Shown here one piece after another: positions 1 to 12,649 of a DNA stretch of 64,000 nt. The notes below the pieces were generated by a model, which was not told the origin of the DNA, did no database searches, and worked only from the letters and a program-made list of their open reading frames with translations. The stretch comes from Larus michahellis (taxonomy: Eukaryota; Chordata; Aves; Charadriiformes; Laridae). The stretch is taken from NCBI RefSeq assembly GCF_964199755.1, contig NC_133897.1:70674661-70738660 (forward strand). Direction: 5' to 3'. Positions within the stretch are counted from its first letter, which is position 1. Each line of letters starts with the position of its first letter. The position numbers and the translations under genes were made by a program.

Positions 1-185
1 AAACGAATTTCAAACCATCCTCAACCGAAAAAGTGTAAACTGCTTCAAACATTAGCATATCCTGATTATTATTTTTTATTCTACTTCACAACTGTAAAAC
101 ATTTTGATAGAAAGAAAGCGGAAGGGGATGTCTGAACTTGCTCATGTCACCCAGCCCTGGGCAGACACAACGCTGTATCATTGCC

Positions 186-203
186 AAAAAAAAAAAAAAA
201 AAA
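186..203. repeat. poly(A) tract
   Basis: There is an uninterrupted run of 18 A residues. It is not attached to a recognisable retroposed gene copy. Similar runs occur at 4490-4519, 26093-26110, 36698-36715 and 55434-55447. Confidence 0.8.
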
Positions 204-3200
204 GAAAGAGGCATAAATGAAAAGCACAGACAAACTAAGGTAGCAGCAGATATACTCCAAGGATAGGATGGCACTCTGGGAGAGATAAAAACCATCTACA
301 TCCATTTTGACTTCTTTGCCCGGTGACAGGACCTGTTTTTACAGCTGAGAGACAGAAACACTTAACACGCTTACATGAACATAGCCCAAGTTGGCCATGA
401 AGAAGGAAACAGAAATTACACTCAGCTCTGTTAGGCACAGAAAAAAGAGAAATAAGTACTTTATTTGCTCCTATCAATGAGGAAAAACACACAAACCAAT
501 TTGTGTCTGTTATCTGTGTAGTGTATTTCTACTGTCTCCAGCCAGCCTCCATAATCACATGGCAGTCTCGTCTCTTAAAATACCCTCAGGCCTGAGAGAA
601 GGATAACAATATAGGTTAATGCTCTGTATTTGGAGACACATCACAGTTCAAGATTAATTGTGCTACATTCAAAATACTTATCAGCAACAGGCCAGAAACT
701 AAGTCACTCAGGCTTGCCTTGCCTCCGTAGTAATATAAAGCAACAGCAGCTCACACATGCACAGGCAGACACACCACAACTGTCAAAAAAGCATTCCCAA
801 AATGCATTAAAAGCATCTTAATGCGAAGTTGCACAGCAAAGACCATCTCAAGTTTAGAGAACTTTGTCCTAACCAGCAATTTCTCAAAAACAAGGAACTC
901 ACAGCTAAGCTTCATCTTTCCTAGCACATGAAACTGTAGACAAATTACAGCAAAAACCTGCACTAAACATCAACCCTCCTCCACTGTTCCCAGTCACCTA
1001 GGGTAATGGCCAAGTCTTTTTCAGGTGTTCCTACAAATGGTCTGATCAAAAGATGATCTCGCTCCTACCTCTGAGACTACATGGTCAAAAATCTCTTCAG
1101 GATATAAAAATTTGGTCTGTTCTCCCACTAGCTTTTATAAATCTTCTATAAATTGTTACTTATACCAAAGAACCACATAGAATTAATGTCTCAGTAGAGC
1201 ACTCTACAAAGCTCTACATCACCCATACGTCTATGTTGAACTCACTTCATCACTGCTATTCATGCTTCATTTACTTATTGCTTAACCATCTACTACAGGG
1301 ACACATTCCAGATACGAGGATGCACGTTACCAGAGGTTGAAATTTACTTTTCATGGTCCAATGCTTTTCAAACTCATTCTTCTGGATTATACCAGTATTG
1401 CCAGAACTAAGCACTACTGCCCAACCACTTGAGCAGGCAGCCAATTGCTCTGCCACTAGAATGAACCCTAAGCATGTATGCATGCTTAAATTTACCTACA
1501 TAAGCTCTCTACAAGTGTCCCTGAAGACACTGCACATGTAGGATTTATTTAGACTCTCAGGCCTGCTCCCAACTTTCAGTTGTCACTTCCATGACTGTGG
1601 AAAAAAGAAGAAATCAATTCAATTTAGATGAACTGTAAAATAGGTGATCTTAAGTGGGATAAAGAAAACTGTACACACTTGTCAGATCAAGCTCTAATGG
1701 CAGCGATACAGGAAGCTGTTATGAGGGGAAAAACACACACTAGCTCTTTCTAGTTCCCCTATAAACTGGGAAAACTCTTCCCAGTTTGAGTATTAGAGTA
1801 GTTCTATCTTGTAACCGAGACAACATCCTCAAAGCCAGATACCCCACTTAACAGCAAGTTGCCTAACAGGAGTAAGAAGTTGATGCTGAGGAAGCTGAAG
1901 TAGGAAAAACTCACCACAAAGAGGTAGCACAGTGCAAGACACATGACAAGTCAGAGGTGGCAAGTAACAGAACTCTAGCCATACACATGCTAGGAAGTTT
2001 TTACAGGGAACACAAGAGCAGTAACAGAGTAATACACAGCTGCTAAAACAACAATTATACATTAGTTTACAGGGACCTGGGGAACATGCGCTGCTGCAGA
2101 TAAGTCACAGCATGTTGTATCAACTCTACACTGCAAGAAAGCACCCCAACAATATCCAGACCCATCATCCCACTCATTGCTTTATTGGACACTTCAGGCT
2201 GAACTAGGAATATCTGTGCTCCTCCCAAAGAACTCTGAAATCTTTATCATCTACATTCATGCAATCCCATCTGTTCCATCCTATGAACATCTCCTTTCAT
2301 TTTTCTTCTATGTCCCTTTTCATCCTCTCTCCTCATCCTCTTAACCTTCTCACCACAAGAGTTTCAGATTCTAAGCAGATGACAAGAGAACTTATAGCTC
2401 CTTGGAAGATGGTGCTTGATATGCCCAACTCTAACAATTATTTCAGCAGCAGTGAAAGGAGAATAAATGTTAAAAAAAAAAAAACAAACACCACACCACG
2501 TCCAAGTATTCACATACTAGCTGTGCATGACAGAGCAGAGTTTTCAGGCCAGAGCACCAGAACCAAAACACAAAGCAAACTTGTGACAAGAAGCAAGGCC
2601 GACCTTATGCAAGCAGGAGACCATATCACTGGAACTATTAAGACAATTATCTCACTTTAACAACAGGTACAGAAATAAGTTACTTCACTGCCTCTCTCAG
2701 TATCAACTACCAAAAGCTTTTATGTCCAGATTATCAGCCAGCTTGAATCTGAAAAAAAGAAAAAGCTGATGAAGGAGTAGTCATGCAGGTGTGTAAGGTT
2801 ATCAAACAATGCAAAAATCATACAGGATTCTGACTCTACGAATTATAGACAACGGGGAAATTCTTCAGCAAGGGTACAAAACACCAGAGGATTTCCACCT
2901 TGGTTCGCTTTTGTCCATTGCCCAGCTGCTTCACAGAGAATGACAGTTTCATGACTGCAGTGCTGTCACACAAAACAGAAACATCTCTCATCACCAGAAA
3001 AGCAGTTTGGTTTATTTTGTGATATCTCCCCCCCAAAAAAATAGGGTTGTAAAGTATCTTTTTCTCTAAAATGGCACTGCAATCACAATCATTTGAAAAG
3101 TCAAATCTAAAAGCAAAGCCTAAGCTTGAATTCTCTGATTGGTAAGACTAAATAACAAGCACTTTAGGAGCAGATAATAAAGATTTGTCTTTTAAGCTTA

Positions 3201-6200
3201 AAAAAAGAATACTAAAAATATCTCACAATGAGGATGGTTCATAGCACCCCAAGATTACACAGCAATCACTACTGTTTGTTTTACATGACACTTAGGAAGC
3301 AACAGAGAAGTATTATCAGCAGGGTGGAGAGAGAAAAATGGAAAGACCAACTGCTAATTCTGAGCAACTAAAAGCATACACCACAAACCAGCAGAAACTT
3401 TAGTTAAAATACTTCATCAACCGCTACGCAGGTTGCAGAGTTAATTTTATGTTAATAGATGTATACAATACAATAACCTGTTCAAGAGTTCTCTACTTTA
3501 GGACAACAAAATAAATCAAAATCTAGAATTATTAAAGTTTTATTGTGCTGTAGAAAAGTACTTTTAAAACAACACTTAAAGTACCAGATTCTGAATTGTG
3601 ATTCGGGACCCAAGAGTCAATACCTATACAATCTTAGTCATTTTCTTTATTTTCCACTTGGATGAAGAAAACAGACGCTTCACCACATTTTGCTGTATCT
3701 GCATGGGAATGGACAAAGTCTAAGGAAGCACGGTTTAAGCAACACAGCAAACACGAGGCAATGCCTTTGAACACTGAAGCCTGTATTAGTTTGTAGCACT
3801 TCATCTGCTTTTTCAACAGCAGACTAAGCGTGTTTCCTTCTACATCTGTCTCCTTTTCAACATGAGGTCTTAGGTAGATCCGAGCATTTGTTCTTCCTTG
3901 TCTTTTTTCCTTCTTCTAATCAAATTTACTGTTTCTGCAAATGGACAGTCTTAAGGACACCTCAGCTATATCCACTGGTAAACAAAACTGGCAAGTGTTT
4001 AGAAAATTAACAAGTAGAAGAGGTAATAAAACCCAGATATTTTCTCTAACAGTATTTCAAAATATTATTTGAGATTTGCTTTAGAGAAATATGTAGGTTC
4101 TCTGCACAGCGAATTTCAGAGTTTTAAGATGTATAATATGGACTACAAAAATTCAGCTTCAATAGAAATTGACAAATCTCACCAACAAATACCATAATCA
4201 CAGTAATGGAATGAGCTCTCCAAGAACTACAGGGCGGAACCCATGAAAAATACAGCATCTTTCCATACAAATTTGCAGACTAATTGGGCAAGATAGTAAA
4301 AAAGATGCCTGAACAAAGACTAGTCTAAAACTGCTCAAGTAAAGTTGAACGTCTTAATACAACTGGATTCTATGTGCTAAACCAAGGCCAATCCCACTGA
4401 ATTAGCAACAAAGCAATTCCACCCCTTTTTGCTTCTCGAATCCAATACTACAAGAGGAAGAAGGTTCCATGCTAGAATTTATTTCTAATAAAAAAAAAAA
4501 AAGAAAAGAAAAAAAAAAAGTAGTGCAGATAAGCTGTTACTGGTTTAGTTTTGCTGAATGTTTGTTAATACTAGTTTTTGCTTCCTCTTCATAAAAGGAA
4601 GAGTTACTGTTCATTCTTCCGGTATTTGTAAGTCATTAGTAGTATCTTCCCCCCCAGCATGTTTTACAATGACAGAGGAGGGAATGCTTTGCTCCTGAAC
4701 AGCCTCAAGCCAAAAGCAATTATCACAAAAAAACAAGCATACCTAAGTGCTTGATCCATCAAAATGCATTCAAGAAGGCTGGGCCAAAAACCGTTCATTC
4801 CACAGAACCAGAAACCTACAGATGCCAATGAATGCTAGTACTACTACCTGCTTCTGAAGTCAATTCCTTCTATGTCTGACTATACATACTCAGTTCCATT
4901 TTTCAGAAAGAAGGTGCCGTTAAGTGGCACACTAACTGAATTCCCTTCCCAAACATCTGGCTCACAGTATTTTCAGAGCTCATAGCTCACCCACTCCCTA
5001 TTTTTCACAGTAGGAATTACTTGTTTGTACCATGAGAGTTTCTTCCTTCAGGGTGTATCTCAGAGGGAGCACTCTAGTAGGTCTGCAGGCATATCTAAAC
5101 TGTACGGCGAGTCACGCTACCAAGAAACCAAAACCAGCTCTAGAACCAGTAAAGCCTCCATCAGCTATATTGTTTTCAGAACACGAACAAGGACCGTGGT
5201 ACAGCCCTATGCTGATAGCAGCTGGGACACACATTTCTGTGTAGCTCAGACTAACAAAGGAGCTTTGTGTTCTCACAGGATAGCATGCAAGATTTGTTCA
5301 GAATACTGTCTCCATCTTCACATTCTAAAAGGACATACACAAATAGGTTCAGCTCTTCTGCTGGTTTCCCTTTGCCTTTTTTTAAGCTGATGCAGTTCCT
5401 GATTTTTAATGAACATTGCTGTTATTGCAGTATCTGTATATTGCCCATTCATACTGTGCTGCCTCCCCAGACAGAAGTAGTCTTTGCTGTGAAAAACTGG
5501 AGCACAGCCCTCAGTTTTCACCCTTGGATAAAGCCACTCTGTAAGCAACAAAGGATACTTGTACAGAAAGAACATTTTCAAAACAAATGAAATGCAGGGG
5601 GCAGGGGTGGGGGGGAGGAGAGGAGAAAGACTTCTGCATCACCTGAACGCAGTTCAAATCAAGAACAGGGAAGAATCCATGCAATAAACAGGGATAAGGA
5701 ATAGTATTGGAATAAGATTCTTGAAACAAGTCATAAAGAATTATTTCTAGAATCATAAGTCATCATTATATTCATGTTCTGTTTCAGCTAAGTCAACTTA
5801 TACAGCAGGTTGCATTGTTACAACTTCTAGTTAACAATAAAAGTCTGTCTGATGCTGCTTTTCTTCCTTCTAATTTTTTTAAACTTGCAATTAGATAGAA
5901 GACACTAGAAACAGTGCTTGACCATTTCCCTTATAATGGAGCAAGAACTGCAAGTAAAAGTCACATTTTATCTCCTAGAACTAGAACCTTGTTCCAGCAT
6001 CTCTTCAATAAGTGTTGTTGACTCAGAAGCTTAGGAACACGTATGAAACCTGCTAACTCAAACACTTTAATAGCTGTCAAAGATGCTGTGACAACAGATA
6101 ATCGTTCACCTTAGTGAATATTTCTGTATTTTCCTCAAGTTTATAACAGTTTCACATTAAACTAACAAATTCTAGCAACAGAAAGAGGCACTGACTTATA

Positions 6201-6599
6201 AACCAGCTCTTGCAAAACGTTTTTTATTATTTTTTGCACAGTGTAAACACTACTAAGTTTAATTTCAAGAAATGTTTGAAATTTGGATTATGCTACGCAA
6301 CACTTACTGAGTAACTGCTTTGCTGTATAGGACAAAAAGAGATTAAGTCCCTTCTTGAAATTCTATCTGAACTTCCTGGATGACTGACTTTAAAAAAAAG
6401 AAAATAACATGCTTCCTTAAAAAGGGATTGATGAGAGAGACTCAAGAAGAGTTGGGAAGCTTTCTATATTGGCATTTCCTCTACAGAAAGATGAACAGCA
6501 TGACCAATAAGTTATGCACTAAATGCTAAAGATCTTAACTGCCACTTTATCAACAGCAAGACTCTGTTGTCTTTTGTCTCCCTGCACACCTTTGACAAG

Positions 6600-7440
6600 T
6601 GAGTGACTCCATTTTCCCTGCACCTTCCTCCTCGGTACCGCTGTCTGCAACTAGGATCTTCCATATGCCTTCTCTTCTTAAGGCTGAAGAAACCCTCCTC
6701 ATACATCATGTGCTCGCTAACTATCTCAGTGTCCCTCCACTACAGCAATCTCTCTCTTTTTCCTGGGGAGCCCAAAGCTGGGCCCAGGTTGGATCACTGG
6801 ACACAGCAGTACAAACATTGTCTCACAAGTACCACACAGAGCCAAAGGATCACTTTTGCCGATCTGCTGGCTACGCTCTTGCTAACACAGCCCAGGATGC
6901 AATTTGCATTTTTCGCTACAAGAACACATTGCTGATTCATGTTCAACTTCGTGTCTACCTCCAACCCAAAATAATTTTCTGCAAAGCTGCTTTTTAGTCA
7001 GTCGGCCCACCCCCACCTTTACCACTAGCTGGGGTTACACCAACTGTAGGATTTTGCATTTGCCTTTGCTAAATGTCATATGGTTTCCCTTTTTCTAGTC
7101 TCTTAAGGTCCCTCTGAACCACAGCACTGGTTTCCAGCCTACCAACCACTTCCCCCAGTTCAGCACAGTCTGCAAACTTGCTGAAGGTACATTACATCCT
7201 GTCTTCTAAGTCCATGAAAGACATTAAAGACATGCATGCTCTAGTGGCAGAGATTGTAGGTTGTTCAGTTGGACTCAATGATCTCAAAGGTCCTTTCCAA
7301 CCATGAAGATTCTATGATTCTATGATTAAATGGATCAGTCCCAGTGTGAAACCCTGAGAAACATTATCAGTAATTCAAGCAGTAATAGAGCACTTTCATA
7401 CGCACTTGTCGCTAGAAGCATCACTATACTGGGCAAAAAG
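6600..7440 (-). mobile_element. CR1 LINE remnant (minus), split by a younger CR1 tail
   Basis: The plus strand reads as the reverse complement of a degraded avian CR1 3' region. Phrases such as the tract at 6766-6800 (GGGGAGCCCAAAGCTGGGCC) and the one at 7170-7190 (GTCTGCAAACTTGCTGAAGG) are hallmarks of this part of CR1 read backwards. The match resumes after 7330 with GGATCAGTCCCAGTGTG. The piece between (7229-7324) is a separate CR1 tail in the opposite orientation. Outer limits are approximate. The ORFs at 6599-6997 are translations of this element's antisense strand, not genes. Confidence 0.75.
7229..7324 (+). mobile_element. CR1 3' tail inserted into an older CR1
   Basis: The short segment has the CR1 terminal signature: GTTGGACTCAATGATCTCAAAGG, then TCCTTTCCAACC, ending in two copies of ATTCTATG (7309-7324). 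The hexamer ATTAAA flanks it on both sides (7223-7228 and 7325-7330), and the host CR1 sequence is continuous across it. Canonical CR1 insertions often lack target duplications, so the ATTAAA pair could be a coincidence in AT-rich DNA. Confidence 0.75.
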
Positions 7441-7959
7441 GCAATTGCCCTCTTCACCACCTCATATTCTCACACACAGCTACCATACTTGCAATACTTG
7501 CACTCAGTTCCAGCTTCATTAACAGCCTATAAAGGAGAACATTCAACAAATGGATTTGTAAAAATTTACTTTAGCCAGAATTTGTAGCCAATATTTTTGT
7601 TCTGTTGAACAAAAATGAAATTTCCAGAGGTCCTTACATATATCAGCTTACAAAGTTACCTAATTTCACAAAAAAAGAAACCACACTCGGTAATTTCTGC
7701 CTACCATCTCAGCATTGGGGGTTTGTTTATTTGATTGATTTAATATATATATTTATACAAATATACAAATAAATTAAATCAAGACATCAATTAATAATGA
7801 CCAGAAACTAGCAATTTCATATACAGTTACCAAAATTACTCTGCAGGTATTTCTGCCCCAGCTACTGCAACTTTTATACAGTTTTTAGTCCTCAGTTTCA
7901 GATTCTAGATGTAGATTTACTTCTATTCTAAAGTTATGAACACTTTTTAGAAAGAGAAG

Positions 7960-8487
7960 TGTCCTGGTTTCAACTGGGATAGAGTTAATTTTCTTCCTAG
8001 TAGCTGCTGTGTTCTGGATTTAGTATGAGAATAATGTTGATAACATACATTGTTTTAGTTGTTGCCAAGTAATGCTTATGTTAAGCCAAGGACTTTTTCA
8101 GTCTCCCATAGAAGCTGAGGGGGAGCACAGACAGGAGAAGCTGGCCAAAGGAATAATCCACACCATAGATGTCATGCTCAGTATATAAATGGTGGCTGGC
8201 CAGGGGGCAGGAATCTGCAATCACTGCCTAGGAAGGGCTGGGCAATTGATTATTAGGTGGTGAGAGCAATTGTATTACATCACTTTATTTTGCACATTAT
8301 TTTTTTTTTAACCGCTTTTTTTTTCCCCTCTTCCATTACTGTTCTATTAAACTGCTTTTATCTCAACCCAAGAGGGTTTTTTTAATCCTTCCTTTTTCTC
8401 CCTCTTCTCCCTACCCTACCAGAGGAATGGGGGGGATGAATGAACAGCTGCATGGTCCTAGTTGCCAGATGGAGTTAAATCATGGCA
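7960..8487 (+). mobile_element. Solo LTR of an endogenous retrovirus (ERVL-like), with 5-bp target duplication
   Basis: This 528-bp element begins TGTCCTGGTTTCAACTGGGA and ends ATCATGGCA, so it has TG...CA ends. It is flanked by AGAAG on both sides (7955-7959 and 8488-8492), a perfect 5-bp target duplication. Inside are a TATA-like AGTATATAAATGG around 8178-8192, a T-rich block and an ATTAAA polyadenylation-like signal near 8346. No gag, pol or env sequence is adjacent, so this is a solo LTR left by LTR-LTR recombination. It lies in a CDKAL1 intron in the opposite orientation to the gene. ERVL assignment rests on resemblance to avian LTRs starting this way; the exact family was not determined. 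Confidence 0.85.
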
Positions 8488-9857
8488 AGAAGGTATCAAA
8501 AATTTTAGGTAGTTCCTTCATTTGCTGCATTCCGTCTTTCCTACGTTTCTCCCAATAAAATTCCAAAAGCACAGAACAGCCATCCAAACCTTGACCAGCA
8601 AGATGTAGCTTCTGGCTACTATGCATGAGAGAAATTAAGGTAAAGAGACATTAAATTTAAGAAAGCCATAACAAAGCAAAACTCAGAACTCACTTGTAGA
8701 ATGACACAAACAGCTGTCACAAATAAGGTTCTGTGGACCATCACTCCACTTGTCTGCTAAAAGAGCTTACCTACTCCAAAGCTGAACTTCTAATTAAAGA
8801 ATCACCTGGGTTCCCTAAAATAGTTCAGCACTTGAAAAATTCAGTACCTAGCTTCCACTTAAAAAAATACAGAAAAATCAACTGCAAAGGAGGAAAATGA
8901 GATGTAACTGGTTAACAGTATCATCAGATGTTCAAGAAAAGAAACAAGCATTTTGTAAAATCAGGAATAAAATATTTCTAGCAAAATGGCTCAGGAAAGA
9001 CAGCTTTGCAGTCTTTCAGTACAAGCAGGATGCAAGTTTAAATGCAAGACAGACCAAAACTTGAATTAATGAATAAAATTTAAATTTTTCACTAGTCATA
9101 GTCAAAACACAAAAGTATTCAAATAATTCTCCATTGAAATATGACATCAATGTATGTTTTCAGCTTTCTACAGCTTTTCTTTCAACACGTTTTGCGTTAA
9201 GGAGATTAAACGCGGCCAGCGCAACCACAGGTTCAGGTATATTGTTTAGGGTTGGGGAGTAGGGAGGGGTGGAACAAGATGACAGGGAGTATTTTAAAGT
9301 ACTTGAAGAAAAGGAGAAATAGTATTTTCAGCTTTTTCAAGTGTACAAAATACAATCCTGTACCATCCCACCTCCATCAACACTGATCGTCCCTCCCAAA
9401 ACAAAGGATCGTTCCCTTTTAGTTCAACTCTGCTGCACCGGTAAACACACAAACGTCACTAAGCAACACCATACATCCTTCCTCTCTCTCACTTGGGTTC
9501 CACCACTTGCAATCAGACAACCAGCTAGATTCTGGCCAAGAATTAAAATCTTTCCCTTCTACTCTTATGAAAACTTTTCAATTAACTTTAGCAAGCAAAG
9601 CACCCACAAAAGGCACTGTATGACACCTATTAGATAGCTGCCCTGTCAGGAAAACCTAGCCATTCTCAAAGCACTCCTCTTGTAATCGTTCTGCTTAATC
9701 CCAGGAAAACACTTTACCTCCTCACCTTCAAACTAGAAACAGATGAAAGGCGGATTTGAAAAAGGGTAATTAAGATTTAAAACATTTGATGACAGCTTGG
9801 CAGCTCTGAACATTCACCCAAAAAATCTGAATTATGTGACTTGTCTGATATTGTTAC

Positions 9858-9970
9858 CTGTAATTTTGTACCCATATGCAGCCAGTTGTCCAGCCATATA
9901 TTCACCATCAGAATTATTGTGAGAACATCCCCATGTACGAATCCAGATTTTCTGAGCACCAGGAATAATG
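9858..9970 (-). CDS. CDKAL1: CDKAL1 coding exon: start of the methylthiotransferase N-terminal domain
   Basis: CDKAL1 converts N6-threonylcarbamoyladenosine-37 of tRNA-Lys(UUU) to its 2-methylthio form. It is a radical-SAM enzyme anchored to the ER membrane. This 113-nt exon encodes [37 protein letters not shown]; the TWGCSHN cysteine is the first Fe-S ligand of the UPF0004/MTTase domain. The acceptor is TTTACTTAACAG and the donor GTAACA. The first base completes the Ser codon AG|C left by the upstream exon at 12650, and the last base opens the next codon, so frame and phases are consistent. In the track-like minus frame this exon is hidden inside an unrelated ORF. Identity to vertebrate CDKAL1 is near complete over this stretch as I recall the human protein. 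Confidence 0.96.
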
Positions 9971-10150
9971 CTGTTAAGTAAACAATGAATGAAAAAGGCA
10001 AGTTAAAAGATGAACAAGCTTCCTCTTTAAGCCCATTGAACAGATTCAATTAATTGTAATTCTCCAAATATAAAACAAGCAACACAAACAGTAACAACTC
10101 CAAAACAGCTGGGGAAGAACATCATGGTTATGTGATTTTAGTGTAGTGAG

Positions 10151-10692
10151 TATTAGGTCTGGCTGGCATGGAGTTAACTTTCTCCACAGAAACCTGCACG
10201 ATGCTGTGTTTTGTATTTGCGACTATAACAGTGTTGATAACACACCTTTGTTACAGCTATGGCTGAACAGTGCTTGCACAGCACCAAAACCTTCTGTTTC
10301 CCACTATGCTCTACACTGCCACAAGTAGGCTGGGGGTGGACAACAGGTTGGGAGGGAACAGAGCCAGGATAGTTGACCCAAATCGACCACGGGGATAATC
10401 CATACCAGATGGCATCATGCTCAGCAATAAAAACTGGGGGTTTGGTCCTTCCAAAGCAGCCATTGTTCTGAGACTGGGTTGAGCACCAGTCTGCACATGG
10501 GAGGTGGTAAGTGATTGCTTTTGCATCCTTTGGGTTTTTCCCCTCCTCTTTCCTTCACTTAAACTGTCTTTATCCGAACCCACAAGTTTTCTTACTTTTG
10601 CTCTTCCAATTCTCTCCCGCAACCTACTTGGAGGAGGGTTGAGCAAGTGGCCGGGTGGCTGCTCAGCTGTTGGCCATGGCCAGTCCACCACA
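10151..10692 (+). mobile_element. Second, more degraded solo LTR related to the one at 7960
   Basis: The left end TATTAGGTCTGGCTGGCATG followed by GAGTTAACTTTCT parallels the left end of the 7960 LTR (GGGATAGAGTTAATTTTCTT). Both share GTTGATAACA near the 5' end and a block reading AATCCAyACCA...GTCATGCTCAG/CATCATGCTCAG just before an A/T-rich TATA-like site. The right end is CCACCACA. The length (about 542 bp) and orientation match the first LTR. The expected initial TG reads TA and no convincing target duplication remains, so ends are approximate. It stops roughly 180 bp from CDKAL1's coding exon at 9970. Confidence 0.7.
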
Positions 10693-11819
10693 AGTGGCAA
10701 GAAAAGAGTTTTAGAATGAAGAAGGAACTGTAGGATAATGGTGGATAATGGAGAAGAGTGGTAGGCTAAGAGGAGATTTGCTACACAGAGGTTCACAAAC
10801 TTCAGTATACAAACTAACTTTCTGAGAATTGTACCATTAACAAATGACCTCCAAGTGACTGCACTGAAATTAGGCCACCAGCAAACAGAGCTAAACTGCA
10901 ACCTTTTGATATTATTACACCCCTTCATTGTAGTTCCCTCCATATAAGTCTTTATTAATCCTTAACTTAAGCCTGCCACCAGCCACATTAAAATCTGAAA
11001 GCTCATATTCCAACCTTTCTGGGCTATAGACGCAGCATGGGAGATACTGCACCATGGAGCTAGCACATACAATGGTTTAAGAACCAACAAAAAAATTCTG
11101 CAAGAAGGTCTCACTGAAACTCCAGGGATAATTGTGCCAATGAGCTAAAGTAAAGTACAAGAATGACACACATCCTAGAACACAATCCCTTGCCCGTCCA
11201 TGTATTTTTTCTCCTCCCACACTTCTTTTTTTAAAAGATACTTCCCCTAGCTAGAAATAGAAATCTGTTAATGGAAGATTAATGGTCATTAAGTAGACAC
11301 GTGCAACACGTGTTGCATGGTTACAATGTATTTAGACTTCCTACTGTCTAAGCAACATACATTCAATGTGCTTTCTTGGGTCAAAACCACTAAAATACAG
11401 CTTGTATCTATCTTTATAGTACCTGAATACTCGGGAGAATGAAGTGCTAGTGTGACACCAAAACAAAATCCAGATCTCTGAACTGCAGTAGAAACTAGAA
11501 TCAGTAACTGAGTTACCTATACTTTAATCAGTTTCACTGAAGGAGAAAATTCATTCTGTTCTTATGCTATATACATTCTGTAATTATTGCATACTATTTC
11601 CACTGAAATAAAACAGTAAGTTTAAAAGAAGTTTCACTATATCACTTGCAGGATGTACATACAAAAAGTACAGCCTTTGAAATCCCAAGTTCCAGAAACC
11701 AGGTGGAAAAACTGAAGCAAGGAAGACATACCCCTCGTGGAAGAGCATCGGGTCAGGGGATACTTCAGTAAACCAGACATATGTAAGTCCCTGTGCCCTG
11801 ATAGCACATACCCACAAGA

Positions 11820-12236
11820 GAGATACAGACATACTGGAGGGAGTTCAAAGGGCATGTAGATTATTAAAAGACTAGAGCATCTCTTCGCATAAGAGGAGAG
11901 GCTGAGAGAGCTGTTCAGCCTGGGGAAGAGAAGGCTCAGGGGGATCTCATCAATGTGTATAAATACCTGAAGGGAGGGGGCAAAGAGGACAGAGCCAGGC
12001 TCTTTTCAGCAGTGCCCAGTGACAGGACCAGAGGCAATGGGCACAAAATAAAACAGTGGAGGTTCCTTCTGAACATCAGGAAACACATTTTCACTGTGTG
12101 GCCGGCACAGGTTACCCAGGGAGGAGAAATTAAAAAACTAGGCACAGTCCTGGCCAACTGGTTCTCGGTGGCCCTCCTTGAGCAGGGGTTTGGACAAGAT
12201 GACCTCCAGACATCCCTTCCAACTTCAACCCTTTTT
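11820..12236 (+). mobile_element. CR1 LINE 3' fragment (plus)
   Basis: Typical CR1 3' wording is present: GAGAGCTGTTCAGCCTGGGG, GTGCCCAGTGACAGGACCAG, CATCAGGAAACACATTTTCA and the terminal GACAAGATGACCTCCAGACA...CCCTTCCAACTTCAACCC. The terminal octamer repeat is lost. Left limit is approximate. The ORFs here are shadows of the decayed element. Confidence 0.85.
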
Positions 12237-12649
12237 TGATTTTCAGGATTTCGTTTATATTTCTTGTTCCAGATGCCAAAATGCCTCTAGGACTGCATTT
12301 TGAAGAGCTCAGCTTCTGTGTAAGTAATTAAGGTGAAGCAGACAATTTTTCAAAAATGTTTTACACACAAAAGCTTACGTAACAGAAACCATTTTTCCAG
12401 TCTGATTACTCCATTAATCAATATCTCAGTCATAACTTATTTCTACAGCAAACGTGTCTAGGACAAGAAATTTGCTTAGGATTTATTACTCATTATCACT
12501 AAATTTTATAAACACTATTTTACTAATTTTTATCTTGTACTCAGATTTTACATTACAAGATAATAAGAACTTTGACCTTATTTTTAGAAGCTGACAGTGC
12601 ACACAAGATATGAGAAAAGCAACAAGATAGGACTGATGGAAGAATTTAC

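Larger units (their letters stand above)
1..9857 (-). other. CDKAL1: CDKAL1 intron (5' portion, continues off the left edge)
   Basis: Everything left of the GT donor at 9857 is read as one CDKAL1 intron running off the window. The next coding exon should start with codons completing a GAA or similar and encode the rest of the methylthiotransferase N-terminal domain, including an NSCTVK-like cysteine motif. I looked for it on the minus strand and found no match. The stretch is AT-rich and contains poly(A) tracts (for example 186-203), the nested CR1 at about 6.6-7.4 kb and the LTR at 7960-8487. The short ORFs here have no recognisable protein features and are treated as chance. CDKAL1 introns are very long in other vertebrates, which fits. 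Confidence 0.75.
9971..12649 (-). other. CDKAL1: CDKAL1 intron between the two coding exons
   Basis: This 2,679-bp intron runs from donor GTAAAT at 12649 to acceptor CAG at 9971-9973. It contains an LTR (about 10.15-10.69 kb) and a CR1 tail (about 11.82-12.24 kb). No other supported feature was seen. The 210-codon minus ORF over 10311-10943 is mostly antisense to the LTR. Confidence 0.85.

Noticed and set aside
6599..6997. 132- and 110-codon plus-strand ORFs
   Set aside because: They lie in a minus-strand CR1 remnant and decode its antisense.
10311..10943. 210-codon minus-strand ORF
   Set aside because: Most of it is antisense to the LTR at 10.15-10.69 kb and the translation shows no retroviral or cellular domain.
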